Origin: Streptomyces sp. MUM 2J
GTDB lineage: Bacteria > Actinomycetota > Actinomycetes > Streptomycetales > Streptomycetaceae
DNA: 64,000 nt
NCBI RefSeq assembly: GCF_022414535.1
Contig: NZ_JADWYM010000027.1
Span: 1 to 64,000 of the forward strand
Direction: 5' to 3'
Part shown: piece by piece, positions 33,994 through 41,790 of the stretch
Numbering within the stretch: the first letter of the stretch is position 1
How the letters are laid out: the number at the start of each line of letters is the position of its first letter
The notes under the pieces: generated by a model
Database searches by the model: none
The model's input: only the letters and a program-made list of their open reading frames with translations
What the model was told of the DNA's origin: nothing
Made by a program: the position numbers and the translations under genes

Positions 33994-35345
33994 CCGGCGA
34001 GTCGGACGTCGCGGCGCGGCTGACCGGGTTCGTCGCCGCTCTGCGCGACCACGGCGTGCGCATCGGCACCGGTGAGACGGTGGACGCGGCCCGGGCCGTG
34101 CGGGCGCTGGGGCTGGCCGACCGGGAACTGCTGCGTGAGGGACTCGCCGCCACCCTGCTGCACACCGCCGGGCAGCGGCAGGTGTTCGACGCGGTGTTCG
34201 CCCTGTACTTCCCGCAGGGCGTCGGCGCACCGGACGCGGACGGGGCCGGGCCCGAGGAGCTGCGCGAGCGACTGGCGTCGGCGCTGGCCGCGGACGACGT
34301 CGCCCTCATGGCGCGGCTGGCGATCGAGGCCGTCGACGGCCTGGGCGGATACGGGGGCGCGCCGGGAGCGGGCGGCTGGTCCTCGTACCAGACCCTGCAA
34401 CGGCTCCGCCCGCAGACGCTGCTCGCGCGGGTCCGCGACGACCTGCGGGCGCGGGGCGGCGGGGACTTCGCCGATCGGCTGCTCGACGACGAGATCCGCC
34501 GGCGCATCGAGGTGTTCCGGGGGCAGGTCGCAGCGGAGGCGCGCCGTCGGGTGGCCGAGCGGCGGGGGCGCGACGAGATCGCCCGGCGTGCGGTCGCGCC
34601 GTCCGCCGACCGGGTGGACTTCCTGTACGCGGGCCGCGACCGGCTGGCGGAGCTGCGCCGGACGGTCCAACCGCTCGCCCGCACGCTGGCGACGCGACTC
34701 GCCGCACGGCGCCGCAGGGCCGCTCGCGGCACGATCGATCTGCGGCGCACGCTGCGCGGCTCGTTGTCGACGGGGGGCGTGCCGGTCCGACCGGTCCTGC
34801 GCCGGCGCCGTCCCGCGCGGCCCGAACTGGTGCTGCTGTGCGACGTGTCCGGGTCGGTCGCGGGCTTCTCGGACTTCACGATGCTGCTGGTTCAGGCCCT
34901 GCACGACCAGTTCAGCAAGGTGCGGGTGTTCGGCTTCGTCAACCGGATCGACGAGGTGACAGGGCTGCTGGTGCACGGCACGGCCGATGCCGCGGGCCTC
35001 GGCGCACGCATCCGGGCACAGGCCCGGCTCACGGGCTGGCACGACAGCAGCGACTACGGCGCGGCGCTGGGCGAGTTCACCGAGCGGTACGGCGCCGCGG
35101 TGGGGCCGCGGACCACCGTGTTCGTGCTCGGGGACGCACGGACGAACATGGCGGATCCGAACCTTCCGGCGCTGCGGTGGATCGCCGGGCAGGCCCGCCG
35201 TGTGCACTGGCTGAACCCCGAGCCCCGCTCCCAGTGGGGCACGGGCGACTCGGCCGCGCCCGAGTACGCCGAGCTGGTGGCGATGCACGAGTGCCGCACC
35301 GCCCGCCAGCTCAGCGCCCTGGTGGGCCGGTTGCTGCCGGTGTGA
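33990..35345 (+). CDS. VWA-domain protein, CoxE-like
   Basis: A 451-residue partner of the MoxR ATPase. Residues about 1-270 are helical and Arg-rich (VAALRDHGVRIGTGETVDAARAV, TLRGSLSTGGVPV), as in CoxE-like proteins. Residues about 278-450 are a von Willebrand A domain with an intact MIDAS, D285-x-S287-x-S289, then HDSSDYGAAL and VLGDARTN. Such pairs often sit beside the enzyme they mature; here no CO dehydrogenase or other obvious client follows, so the client is unknown. Confidence 0.92.
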
Positions 35346-35377
35346 GGACCCGGCGGGACGGGCACGGCGGGGCCTGC

Positions 35378-35397
35378 GGGTCAGGCTTCGCCTGCCC
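35378..35397. terminator. Probable bidirectional terminator
   Basis: GGGTCAGGC and GCCTGCCC pair around TTC with one bulged base, between the convergent VWA and threonine dehydratase genes. Position and stability fit a shared terminator; no clear T-run. Confidence 0.5.
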
Positions 35398-35444
35398 TGG
35401 CGTGCCCACCCGCGCCGGGCGGACGCATGCCGTCGGGACCGCGG

Positions 35445-36419
35445 TCACTGCCCCGCGCCGCAGAGCCGGGCGAAGCGTTCGGCGTCGATGTTCCCGCCGG
35501 ACAGGATCAGGCCGACACGGCGCGGGAGACGTCCGGCGCGGCCCGAGAGGAGGACGGCCAGCGGGGTGGCGCCGCTCGGTTCGAGGACGATCTTCAGCCG
35601 CTCGAAGGCGAACCTCATCGCGGCGCGGATCTCGTCGTCGCTCACCAGCGCGATCTCGTCGACGAGGCGCCGGTTGACGGAGAACGTCAGTTCACCGGGG
35701 ATCTCCAGGGCCTGGCCGTCGGCGATGGTGCGCGGCACCGGGACCGCGACGCGCCGGCCCGCCGCCAGGGAGCGCCGGGTGTCGTCGCCCGCCTCCGGCT
35801 CCACACCGATCATGCGGATCCCGGAACGCAGTCCCTTGGCGGCCGTGGCGCTGCCCGCCATCAGACCGCCTCCCCCGACCGGCACCACCAGGGCGTCAAG
35901 CTCTCCCGCCTCTTCGAGGAGTTCGAGGGCGGCCGTGCCCTGCCCGGCCATGATGTGCGGGTGCTCGTAGGGCGGGATGAGGGTGAGGCCCCGCTCGGCG
36001 GCCAGGGCGCCGGCGATGGCGACGCGGTCGCCGCTGTAGCGGTCGTAGGTCACGACCTCGGCGCCGTAGCCCTCGGTGGCCGCCCGCTTGGCGCGTGGCG
36101 CGTCCTCGGGCATGACGATGACGGCCGTGGTGCCGAGTTCGCGGGCGACCAGCGCGACGGCCTGGGCATGGTTGCCGGAGGAGTAGGCGGCGATGCCGCG
36201 CGCGCGTTGCTCCGGGGCGAGGCGGGAGGCCGCGTGGTAGGCCCCACGGAACTTGAAGGCGCCCATGCGCTGGAAGTTCTCGCACTTGAGGAACACCTCG
36301 GCGCCCACGAGCGCGTCCAGCGTGCGGGAGCGCACGACGGGCGTGCGGTGGACGGCGCCCTTGATCCGCGCGGCGGCGTCGCGCACGTCGTCCAGGGTCA
36401 GGGGCGGTGCGGTGGTCAC
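35445..36419 (-). CDS. Threonine/serine dehydratase (PLP enzyme)
   Basis: A 324-residue fold-type II PLP enzyme that probably deaminates threonine or serine. Lys56 in FKFRGAY binds PLP, SSGNHAQAVAL is the substrate/phosphate segment, and VGGGGLMAG holds the cofactor phosphate. There is no C-terminal ACT domain, so it is the short, catabolic type; serine racemase or hydroxyaspartate dehydratase activity is possible. The GTG start at 36419 follows GAGGGAG and overlaps the stop of the regulator upstream (GTGA), giving a two-gene coupled operon. Confidence 0.92.
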   Translation of the reverse strand: MTTAPPLTLDDVRDAAARIKGAVHRTPVVRSRTLDALVGAEVFLKCENFQRMGAFKFRGAYHAASRLAPEQRARGIAAYSSGNHAQAVALVARELGTTAVIVMPEDAPRAKRAATEGYGAEVVTYDRYSGDRVAIAGALAAERGLTLIPPYEHPHIMAGQGTAALELLEEAGELDALVVPVGGGGLMAGSATAAKGLRSGIRMIGVEPEAGDDTRRSLAAGRRVAVPVPRTIADGQALEIPGELTFSVNRRLVDEIALVSDDEIRAAMRFAFERLKIVLEPSGATPLAVLLSGRAGRLPRRVGLILSGGNIDAERFARLCGAGQ

Positions 36420-36727
36420 GGTCGGTCTCCCTCGGGAGTCGGGCGGGCGGCGGTTGCTCTGGCCTGGGAGAGGTAGCTGCAGGCGGACGCCCGGGAGATG
36501 CCGAGGCGCCCGGCGACCCGTTCGACGGCGCGGCGCACCGCGAAGACGCCGTGCTCGTCCAGGCCGCGGAAGAGCGCCAGTCGGCGCTCCCGGTCCAGCG
36601 CGGCCCAGGTGCGGTCCTGGCCGCGCAGATGGGTGTCGACGAGGGCGCCGACGACCGCGTCGACGTCGTTGCCGAACGTGGTGACGGGCTCGTCTGCCGT
36701 CGCGGCCCCGGCGAGGGCGCCGGGCAT
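36416..36727 (-). CDS. Short DauR/YheO-type HTH regulator lacking the PAS domain
   Basis: A 103-residue protein. Residues about 25-95 match the C-terminal DNA-binding domain of DauR/YheO regulators (RERRLALFRGLDEHGVFAVRRAVERVAGRLGISRASACSYL). Full-length DauR proteins are about twice as long, with an N-terminal YheO-like PAS domain that senses amino acid metabolites; here that domain is absent and the DNA where it would be encoded is a hexanucleotide repeat. The ATG at 36727 has GGAGGAG at a proper distance, so this short form is probably expressed. It likely controls the dehydratase with which it overlaps. Whether this is truncation or a natural short form is open. Confidence 0.75.
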   Translation of the reverse strand: MPGALAGAATADEPVTTFGNDVDAVVGALVDTHLRGQDRTWAALDRERRLALFRGLDEHGVFAVRRAVERVAGRLGISRASACSYLSQARATAARPTPEGDRP

Positions 36728-36772
36728 CCGTCTCTCCTCCTGGACCGGGCAGTTCCGGACCTGGCCCCAGAT

Positions 36773-36830
36773 CTGGGTCTGGCTCTGGGTCTGGGTCTGG
36801 GTCTGGGTCTGGGTCTCCGTCTGGATCTGG
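36773..36830. repeat. Hexanucleotide microsatellite (CTGGGT)n
   Basis: Nine hexamers and a partial tenth unit. Five perfect consecutive CTGGGT copies lie at 36785-36814, with variant units CTGGCT, CTCCGT and CTGGAT around them. Because the unit is six bases, copy changes keep frame; on the minus strand the open frame reads Gln-Thr repeats and joins the regulator's frame, but the regulator's own ATG and ribosome-binding site lie downstream. On transcripts of the regulator this tract could be part of the leader. Confidence 0.85.
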
Positions 36831-36953
36831 ACATTCAGTCCATGACCTGGACGGACCATCCAAACAGAGAGGTCCGGGGAGGGCAAGGGGTGGGCGGGAG
36901 CAGACAGGTGGCCGTGGGCCGGGGCGCCCGGCGGGCGGCGAGCCGCCGCCCGA

Positions 36954-37024
36954 CCGGTACCCGGGTTCCGTTCCGGTACCGGGATCCGGCCCGGTGCCCG
37001 GTGCCGATCCGGTCCGGTTCCGGG
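36954..37024. repeat. Degenerate CCGGTaCCGG-type repeat tract
   Basis: About eight diverged copies of an 8-10 bp unit around CCGGTnCC/GGnTCCGG fill the space before the flavodoxin-like gene's stop. With the nearby hexanucleotide tract this makes the 300-bp region between the two genes almost wholly simple sequence. Confidence 0.55.
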
Positions 37025-37027
37025 CGG

Positions 37028-37480
37028 TCAGTCCATCAGTCCCGCCGCCACCGTCGCACCCAGCTCCCAGCAGGCCTCGGTGCCGTCCTTGCCGGGCGCG
37101 CCGGTCACGGTCACCGGATCGGCGGCGCGTCGCCAGCCGAGACCGGTGGTGATCGACTCGATGCCGCGCACGGCGCCCGTGACGTCGTTGCCGCCGTGGA
37201 CGTAGAACCCGAAGGGCCGGCCCCGGGTGGAGTCCAGGCACGGGTAGTACACCTGGTCGAAGAAGTGCTTGAGCGCACCGGACATGTAGCCGAGGTTCGC
37301 CGGAGTGCCCAGCAGGTACCCGTCGGCCTCCAGCACGTCGGAGGCGGTGGCGGCGAGCGCGGCCCGCCGCACCACCCGCACCCCCTCGATCTCCGGGGCA
37401 CCGGCTCCCGAGACGACGGCCTCGAACAGCGCCTGGCAGTTCGGAGACGGTGTGTGATGCACGATCAGCAAGGTGGCCAC
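37028..37480 (-). CDS. Flavodoxin/NAD(P)H-dependent oxidoreductase family protein
   Basis: A 150-residue FMN-binding protein. The first strand and phosphate loop (LLIVHHTPSPNCQALFEAV), the segment GYLLGTPANLGYMSGALKHFFDQVYYP and FGFYVHGGNDVTGA are typical of flavodoxin-like reductases related to WrbA. It may reduce quinones or carry electrons; no partner is adjacent. GTG 37480 is the best start, although only a run of G precedes it; the frame extends to 37528. Confidence 0.87.
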   Translation of the reverse strand: MATLLIVHHTPSPNCQALFEAVVSGAGAPEIEGVRVVRRAALAATASDVLEADGYLLGTPANLGYMSGALKHFFDQVYYPCLDSTRGRPFGFYVHGGNDVTGAVRGIESITTGLGWRRAADPVTVTGAPGKDGTEACWELGATVAAGLMD

Positions 37481-37566
37481 GGGCCCCCAGCCTGCCGGTG
37501 AGGGCCCGCCCGCCGCAAGCCGGGCCACCGGCGCATGTCCGCCGGGCGGCGGGGTACCCCGGGCGC

Positions 37567-38019
37567 ATGTCCGGTATCGAACTCAGCAGCAGCGCCTTCG
37601 GCGACCACGCCACGGTTCCCCGCCGGTACGCGTTGGAGGGCGAGAACGAGTCCCCTCCGCTGACCTGGTCAGGCGTACCGGACGGCACAGCGGAGCTGGT
37701 CCTGCTGTGCGAGGACCCCGACGCTCCGTCGGGGACCTTCGTGCACTGGGTCGTCGTCGGCATCGACCCCCGCGCCGGGGGCGCACCCGCGGGCGTCGAC
37801 CCGCAGGGCGGCACCGGTCTCGTCAACGGCTACGGCCGGCGCGGCTGGGGCGGGCCGCATCCGCCTCCCGGCGACGAGGCCCACCGGTACTACTTCCGTC
37901 TGTACGCCCTCGCCGAGCCGTGCGTCCTGCCCGACGCACCCGCGGCCGGACAGGTGCACGAGGCGGTCGAGAGGGGACAGCTGGCAAGCGGGACCCTGGT
38001 GGGCCTCTACCGGCGCTGA
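37567..38019 (+). CDS. YbhB/YbcL family (PEBP, Raf kinase inhibitor-like) protein
   Basis: A 150-residue phosphatidylethanolamine-binding-protein fold. The marks are ENESPPLTWSGVP, LLCEDPDAPSGTFVHWVV (anion site) and GPHPPPGDEAHRYYFRLYAL. The bacterial proteins are soluble and of unclear role. ATG 37567 gives the normal length. It converges on the phosphoribosyltransferase gene and is divergent from the flavodoxin-like gene 86 bp away. Confidence 0.9.
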   Translation: MSGIELSSSAFGDHATVPRRYALEGENESPPLTWSGVPDGTAELVLLCEDPDAPSGTFVHWVVVGIDPRAGGAPAGVDPQGGTGLVNGYGRRGWGGPHPPPGDEAHRYYFRLYALAEPCVLPDAPAAGQVHEAVERGQLASGTLVGLYRR

Positions 38020-38095
38020 CCCGGCCCCGCCGGCACCGGAACCGCCCCGCGGGGCCCGTCACCACGGGCTCACGCCCGGGCCCGGGCCGACCGGG

Positions 38096-38749
38096 TCACG
38101 CCTGGGCCGGTGCGACGCGCAGCACCCGCAGCACGTCGTCGTCCGACACCTGCTCGAAGTCCTCGTACCACAGGCCGACGGCCCTGAAGTCGGGTGGCAG
38201 GGACAGGCAGACGAGGTCGTCCACCTCGGGGCGCAGCAGCTCCGCCGCCTCGGGAGAGGACACCGGAACCGCCAGCACCACGCTCTCGGGGGCACTGCGG
38301 CGCACGGCGCGCAGGGCGGCACGCGCCGTCGCGCCGGTGGCGAGGCCGTCGTCGACGACGATCGCCGTACGCCCCGACAGATCCGCGGCCGGCCGACCCT
38401 CACGGTACAGCCGCTCGCGGCGGCGCAGCTCGGCACGCTCCCGCTCGACGACGGGGGCGAGATCGGCCTCGCTCAATCCCAGCAACTGGAGGTTCTGCCG
38501 GTCGTACAGCGGAGGTTCGTCGCCCGCGAGGGCACCGACGCCGAGTTCCGGCTGGAAGGGAGCACCGATCTTGCGGACGACCAGCACGTCCAGAGGGGCC
38601 CGCAGCTCACGGGCGACCTCCAGGGCGACAACGACGCCCCCGCGCGGCAGTGCGAGGACCACCGGGCGGGGCAGTGCGCCGCCGTCGTACAGGGCGCGCA
38701 GAGGCGCGGCGAGTTGCCGCCCGGCCTCCTGGCGATCCCGGAAGCGCAT
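38096..38749 (-). CDS. Phosphoribosyltransferase-domain protein
   Basis: A 217-residue type I phosphoribosyltransferase fold. LALPRGGVVVALEVARELRAPLDVLVVRKIG and the PRPP loop AIVVDDGLATGATA are intact. This group, often beside dienelactone-hydrolase-like and universal-stress genes in actinobacterial dormancy clusters, has no proven substrate; nucleobase salvage is not the only possibility. ATG 38749 follows AGGAGGG. The small hydrolase gene lies 113 bp upstream on the same strand. Confidence 0.9.
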   Translation of the reverse strand: MRFRDRQEAGRQLAAPLRALYDGGALPRPVVLALPRGGVVVALEVARELRAPLDVLVVRKIGAPFQPELGVGALAGDEPPLYDRQNLQLLGLSEADLAPVVERERAELRRRERLYREGRPAADLSGRTAIVVDDGLATGATARAALRAVRRSAPESVVLAVPVSSPEAAELLRPEVDDLVCLSLPPDFRAVGLWYEDFEQVSDDDVLRVLRVAPAQA

Positions 38750-38862
38750 GACTCAGCCCTCCTTCGGCAGGGGCCCCGACGCCGTCCGGACCGTTGCCGG
38801 GCGCCCGCCGGGCGGACGCGTCACGGCCCGGCCGTGCCCCGGGGTCCGGGCCGGGCGTTCGG

Positions 38863-39534
38863 TCAGCCGCCGCGCGCCGCCTGCTGCGCGGCGGCCAGCC
38901 GGTCCAGGCACCAGGTGCGCGTCGTCTCGGCCACTTCCTCCAGTGTGCCCGGCTCCTCGAACAGGTGACTCGCGCCGGGGACGATCCGCAGCTCGTGAGG
39001 GGCGTGCAGCGCCCGGGCGGCGGCCTCGTTGAGCCGCAGCACCTCCGGATCGTGGCCGCCGACCAGCAGCAGCACCGGGGCGCGGACCTCCGGCAGCGCG
39101 TCGGCGGCGAGGTCGGGCCGGCCTCCGCGGGACACCACCGTGAGGACACCGTCCGGGTGCCGGGCCGCCGCCACCAGGGCCGCCGCCGCTCCGGTGCTGG
39201 CGCCGAAGAGGGCGACGGGCAGATCGCGGGTACCGGGCTCGGCCAGCAGCCAGTCGAGCGCGCCCGTCAGGCGCCGGCCGAGCAGGCCGATGTCGAAGCG
39301 GAACTCGGCGGTGACCCGGTCGCGGACTTCCTCCTCCTCGGTGAGCAGGTCGATCAGGAGGGTCCCGAGTCCGCCGCCGCGCAGCCGTTCGGCGACCATC
39401 CTGTTGCGCGGGCTGTGCCGGGAGCTGCCGCTGCCGTGTGCGAACAGCACCACGGCCCCGGCCCGCTCCGGCACCTCCAGGTCCCCGACGAGTGCCGCGT
39501 CGCCGGCGGGCACCTGGACCGTTCGGGAGATCAT
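38863..39534 (-). CDS. Dienelactone hydrolase-like alpha/beta hydrolase
   Basis: A 223-residue cytosolic hydrolase. It shows VVLFAHGSGSSRHSPRN (oxyanion loop), the elbow ALFGASTGAAAAL with the nucleophilic Ser, the Asp in LLLVGGHDPEV and the His in VPGASHLFEEPG. The substrate is unknown. ATG 39534 follows AAGGGGAG. It pairs with the phosphoribosyltransferase gene downstream, a known combination in which the two proteins sometimes occur as a fusion, suggesting a joint role in stress physiology. Confidence 0.9.
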   Translation of the reverse strand: MISRTVQVPAGDAALVGDLEVPERAGAVVLFAHGSGSSRHSPRNRMVAERLRGGGLGTLLIDLLTEEEEVRDRVTAEFRFDIGLLGRRLTGALDWLLAEPGTRDLPVALFGASTGAAAALVAAARHPDGVLTVVSRGGRPDLAADALPEVRAPVLLLVGGHDPEVLRLNEAAARALHAPHELRIVPGASHLFEEPGTLEEVAETTRTWCLDRLAAAQQAARGG

Positions 39535-40152
39535 GGCGCTCCCCTTCCCGGGTCGGATCGCGTCCGGGCACGGCGCACGCCCGAGCGCCCTGTGCGAGCC
39601 TCCAGTACCCTCCGAGCGCAGGTAAAAACGTTTGCGCCCTTTCCGCTCCCTTAACGCCGGAACACCATGAAAAAAGGGAGCCGAAGTGCGTTATCAGCCA
39701 CGCGGCTCATCCCATCCGGCGTAATCTCCGCACCGGAAAGGGCTGGTTGCACACCGAACTCCCGCCGAGCGCGAAGGGACGCGGCGGTGCCCTGCCCGAT
39801 CGGCAGTTGTCCCGTTACTCTGAAATCGGCCTCTGCCGGGTGGGGACTCGGCTCCGGGGGGTGAGGCGTTGCCCGTTCAACCGTATCCTGACGCGTTTGC
39901 CGACGCGGTTGTCGGGGGTCGTCCCGGCATCGGCAACGGCACTGAGTGCGGCACCGGTCGCCGCACCGATCGTCATTCCGTACCCGCCGTCCGCCGCGGG
40001 GGGCACGTGGACACACAGGGTGACGCGCACGTTGACGCATATGTGGCGGGTGGGGCCCCCGAGTACGGCATGATGGGCGCTCCGCGCCGCCGCGGCCCCC
40101 GGCACCCGGCCGCGCGACCGAAGCCGATTCGAGGGCGAACGGAGCGTCGGTC
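39535..40152. other. Gap with AAACGTTT palindrome, no supported gene
   Basis: A 618-bp region between two divergent genes. It is A/T-richer than its surroundings at 39620-39740. The palindrome AAACGTTT (39626-39633), set in GCGC-flanked sequence about 92 bp upstream of the hydrolase start, resembles a LacI-type operator core. Short open frames at 39667-39864 and 39869-40162 on the plus strand lack codon bias and are not called. Confidence 0.45.
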
Positions 40153-41502
40153 TTGGGCCTGAACCCGCTGCGCGGCAGCACCCGGCTCGGCCTGCCGCGC
40201 GTCGTCGTCGGTGCCGGGGCCGCGGTCTGCCTCGGGCTGGTGGCCGGCGCCGTCTGGCGGCCCGACACCTTCATCGGCAATCCCGGCTACGGCTACACCG
40301 CCCTGCTGCTCCTCTCGATCGGTCTCTACGGCAGCACGCACGACATCGATCTGTCCGAGGTCAGAGGCTCCTTACGGGTCGTGGTGGTCGCCGTCACCGT
40401 CGGCGTCGTCCTCAAGGCGACGCTGATCGCCGCGGTGATGGTGCTCGCCTTCCACCGCACCGAGTACCTCGTGCTCGGCATCGCCGTGGCCCAGATCGAC
40501 CCGCTGTCGGTGGCGGCCATGCAGGACAACGAGCGGGTCACACCGCGCGCCAAGGCGATCCTGTCGATCTGGGCGTCCTTCGACGACCCCATGACGGTCC
40601 TGCTCACCGTCTACTTCTCCGCCCTCGCCCTGCGCATGGGGGCAGCCGGCAACCCGTCCGGTTCGGTGGCCTCGGACACCGCGGACGTCTTCGGCAACCT
40701 GCTGCTGAACCTGCTGCTGTTCGGGGCGGTGGTCCTGCTGTGGACGCTGGTGGGGGTGCGCCGGCTGCTGAGACGGCGCCGGTCCGCCGCGGGCGACGCC
40801 GCAGCGCTCGCCTCCGTCCCCGTGAGGGCACCGGACCGGCCCCGCCACGTCGACGTGGTGGCGCTGGTGCTGGTCGTCGCGCTCGTGGCGGTCGCCGCGT
40901 CCACCACGCTGGTCCTCGCCGTGGCGCTGGCCGGACTGGTGGTCCGTCTGGGCCGCTTCGCCCCCGCCCTGGAAGGCGCGGTGACGTTCGCCTTCCTCGC
41001 CGCCTCCGCCCTCCTCGGGGCGGTGCTGTCCGGCGGCATCGACTTCTACCAGGGGCTCGTGCTCGGCGTGGCCGCCTTCGCGGCGCAGTTCCTGGCCACC
41101 CTGCTGATCGGCCGGCTGCTGGTGCGGCCCCGGCTGAGCCGGGCGGACCGCGCCCACCTGGGCCTGGGCCAGCAGAACGGCATCACCGCGATCACCCTGG
41201 CCCTGACCCTGGAGTCGACGTTCCCCGGCACCGTCGCCGCCGTCGGCCCGGCGATCGTGACGGTCAACCTCCTGCACTACGGCTTCCGGTGGGCCCGCGC
41301 CGACGCCTGGAGCTGGGCGGCGGTGCGCGCCTGGGCGCCGGCCCGGGCCCGGCGCGGAGCCATGGGCCTGTCCTGGTCGCCCCTGCCCCCGACCGCCCCC
41401 GAGGCGGTGGCGCACCGCCTCGGCGCACCCGAGGCGGAGCAGGGTGTGGATCCGGACCCGGGCGGGACGAGTACGCGGTCCCACGAACGGGGATCGCCCT
41501 GA
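40153..41502 (+). CDS. Cation/proton antiporter (CPA-type) with a TTA codon
   Basis: A 449-residue membrane protein with about 11-12 hydrophobic segments. The pattern IAVAQIDPLSVAAMQDNERVTPRAKAILSIWASFDDPMTVLL, with acidic residues in a discontinuous membrane helix, matches Na+(K+)/H+ antiporters; LGLGQQNGITAITLALTLES near residue 337 is a second ion-path segment. The C-terminal 70 residues are cytoplasmic and Ala/Pro-rich. TTG 40153 is the start, eight bases after GGAG. Leu74 is encoded by TTA (40372-40374), so translation should depend on the bldA tRNA. A terminator hairpin follows at once. Confidence 0.9.
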   Translation: MGLNPLRGSTRLGLPRVVVGAGAAVCLGLVAGAVWRPDTFIGNPGYGYTALLLLSIGLYGSTHDIDLSEVRGSLRVVVVAVTVGVVLKATLIAAVMVLAFHRTEYLVLGIAVAQIDPLSVAAMQDNERVTPRAKAILSIWASFDDPMTVLLTVYFSALALRMGAAGNPSGSVASDTADVFGNLLLNLLLFGAVVLLWTLVGVRRLLRRRRSAAGDAAALASVPVRAPDRPRHVDVVALVLVVALVAVAASTTLVLAVALAGLVVRLGRFAPALEGAVTFAFLAASALLGAVLSGGIDFYQGLVLGVAAFAAQFLATLLIGRLLVRPRLSRADRAHLGLGQQNGITAITLALTLESTFPGTVAAVGPAIVTVNLLHYGFRWARADAWSWAAVRAWAPARARRGAMGLSWSPLPPTAPEAVAHRLGAPEAEQGVDPDPGGTSTRSHERGSP

Positions 41503-41512
41503 AGAGGGAAGC

Positions 41513-41536
41513 CGACAGGATCGACCGGTCCTGTCG
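41513..41536 (+). terminator. Terminator of the antiporter gene
   Basis: CGACAGGA (41513-41520) pairs perfectly with TCCTGTCG (41529-41536) around an 8-nt loop, 10 bp after the antiporter stop. Confidence 0.7.
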
Positions 41537-41576
41537 CGGACATACCGTCATGATGTGGATGCCCGTCATGGAACGT

Positions 41577-41616
41577 ACGTGACACGGAGGTTCGCCCCAG
41601 GGGGAAGACGTGACAC
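41577..41616. repeat. ACGTGACAC direct repeat upstream of the ATPase pair
   Basis: ACGTGACAC occurs at 41577-41585 and 41608-41616, 31 bp apart, close to three turns of B-DNA. It lies 175-215 bp upstream of the first ATPase gene, in the 250-bp gap that should hold its promoter. A regulator binding both copies on one DNA face is possible. Confidence 0.45.
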
Positions 41617-41790
41617 AGCATCGGAAAACCGCAGGCCGCAGCAGCCCGCGCCACGGGGAGGCGGACGGTCCGCGCCACCGCCCGTCACCGTTCCGGCAGC
41701 CGGTGCCGGACGCACTGCACGACCATCACCACCACCGGGCGGCCCTCGCGGACAGGCCGCCCGGAGCACCAGTACGGGGGGACACGTACC

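Noticed and set aside
39869..40162. Forward frame with an Asp/Ala/Val-rich sequence before the antiporter
   Set aside because: It uses many T-ending codons, has no good ribosome-binding site and overlaps the antiporter start in another frame.
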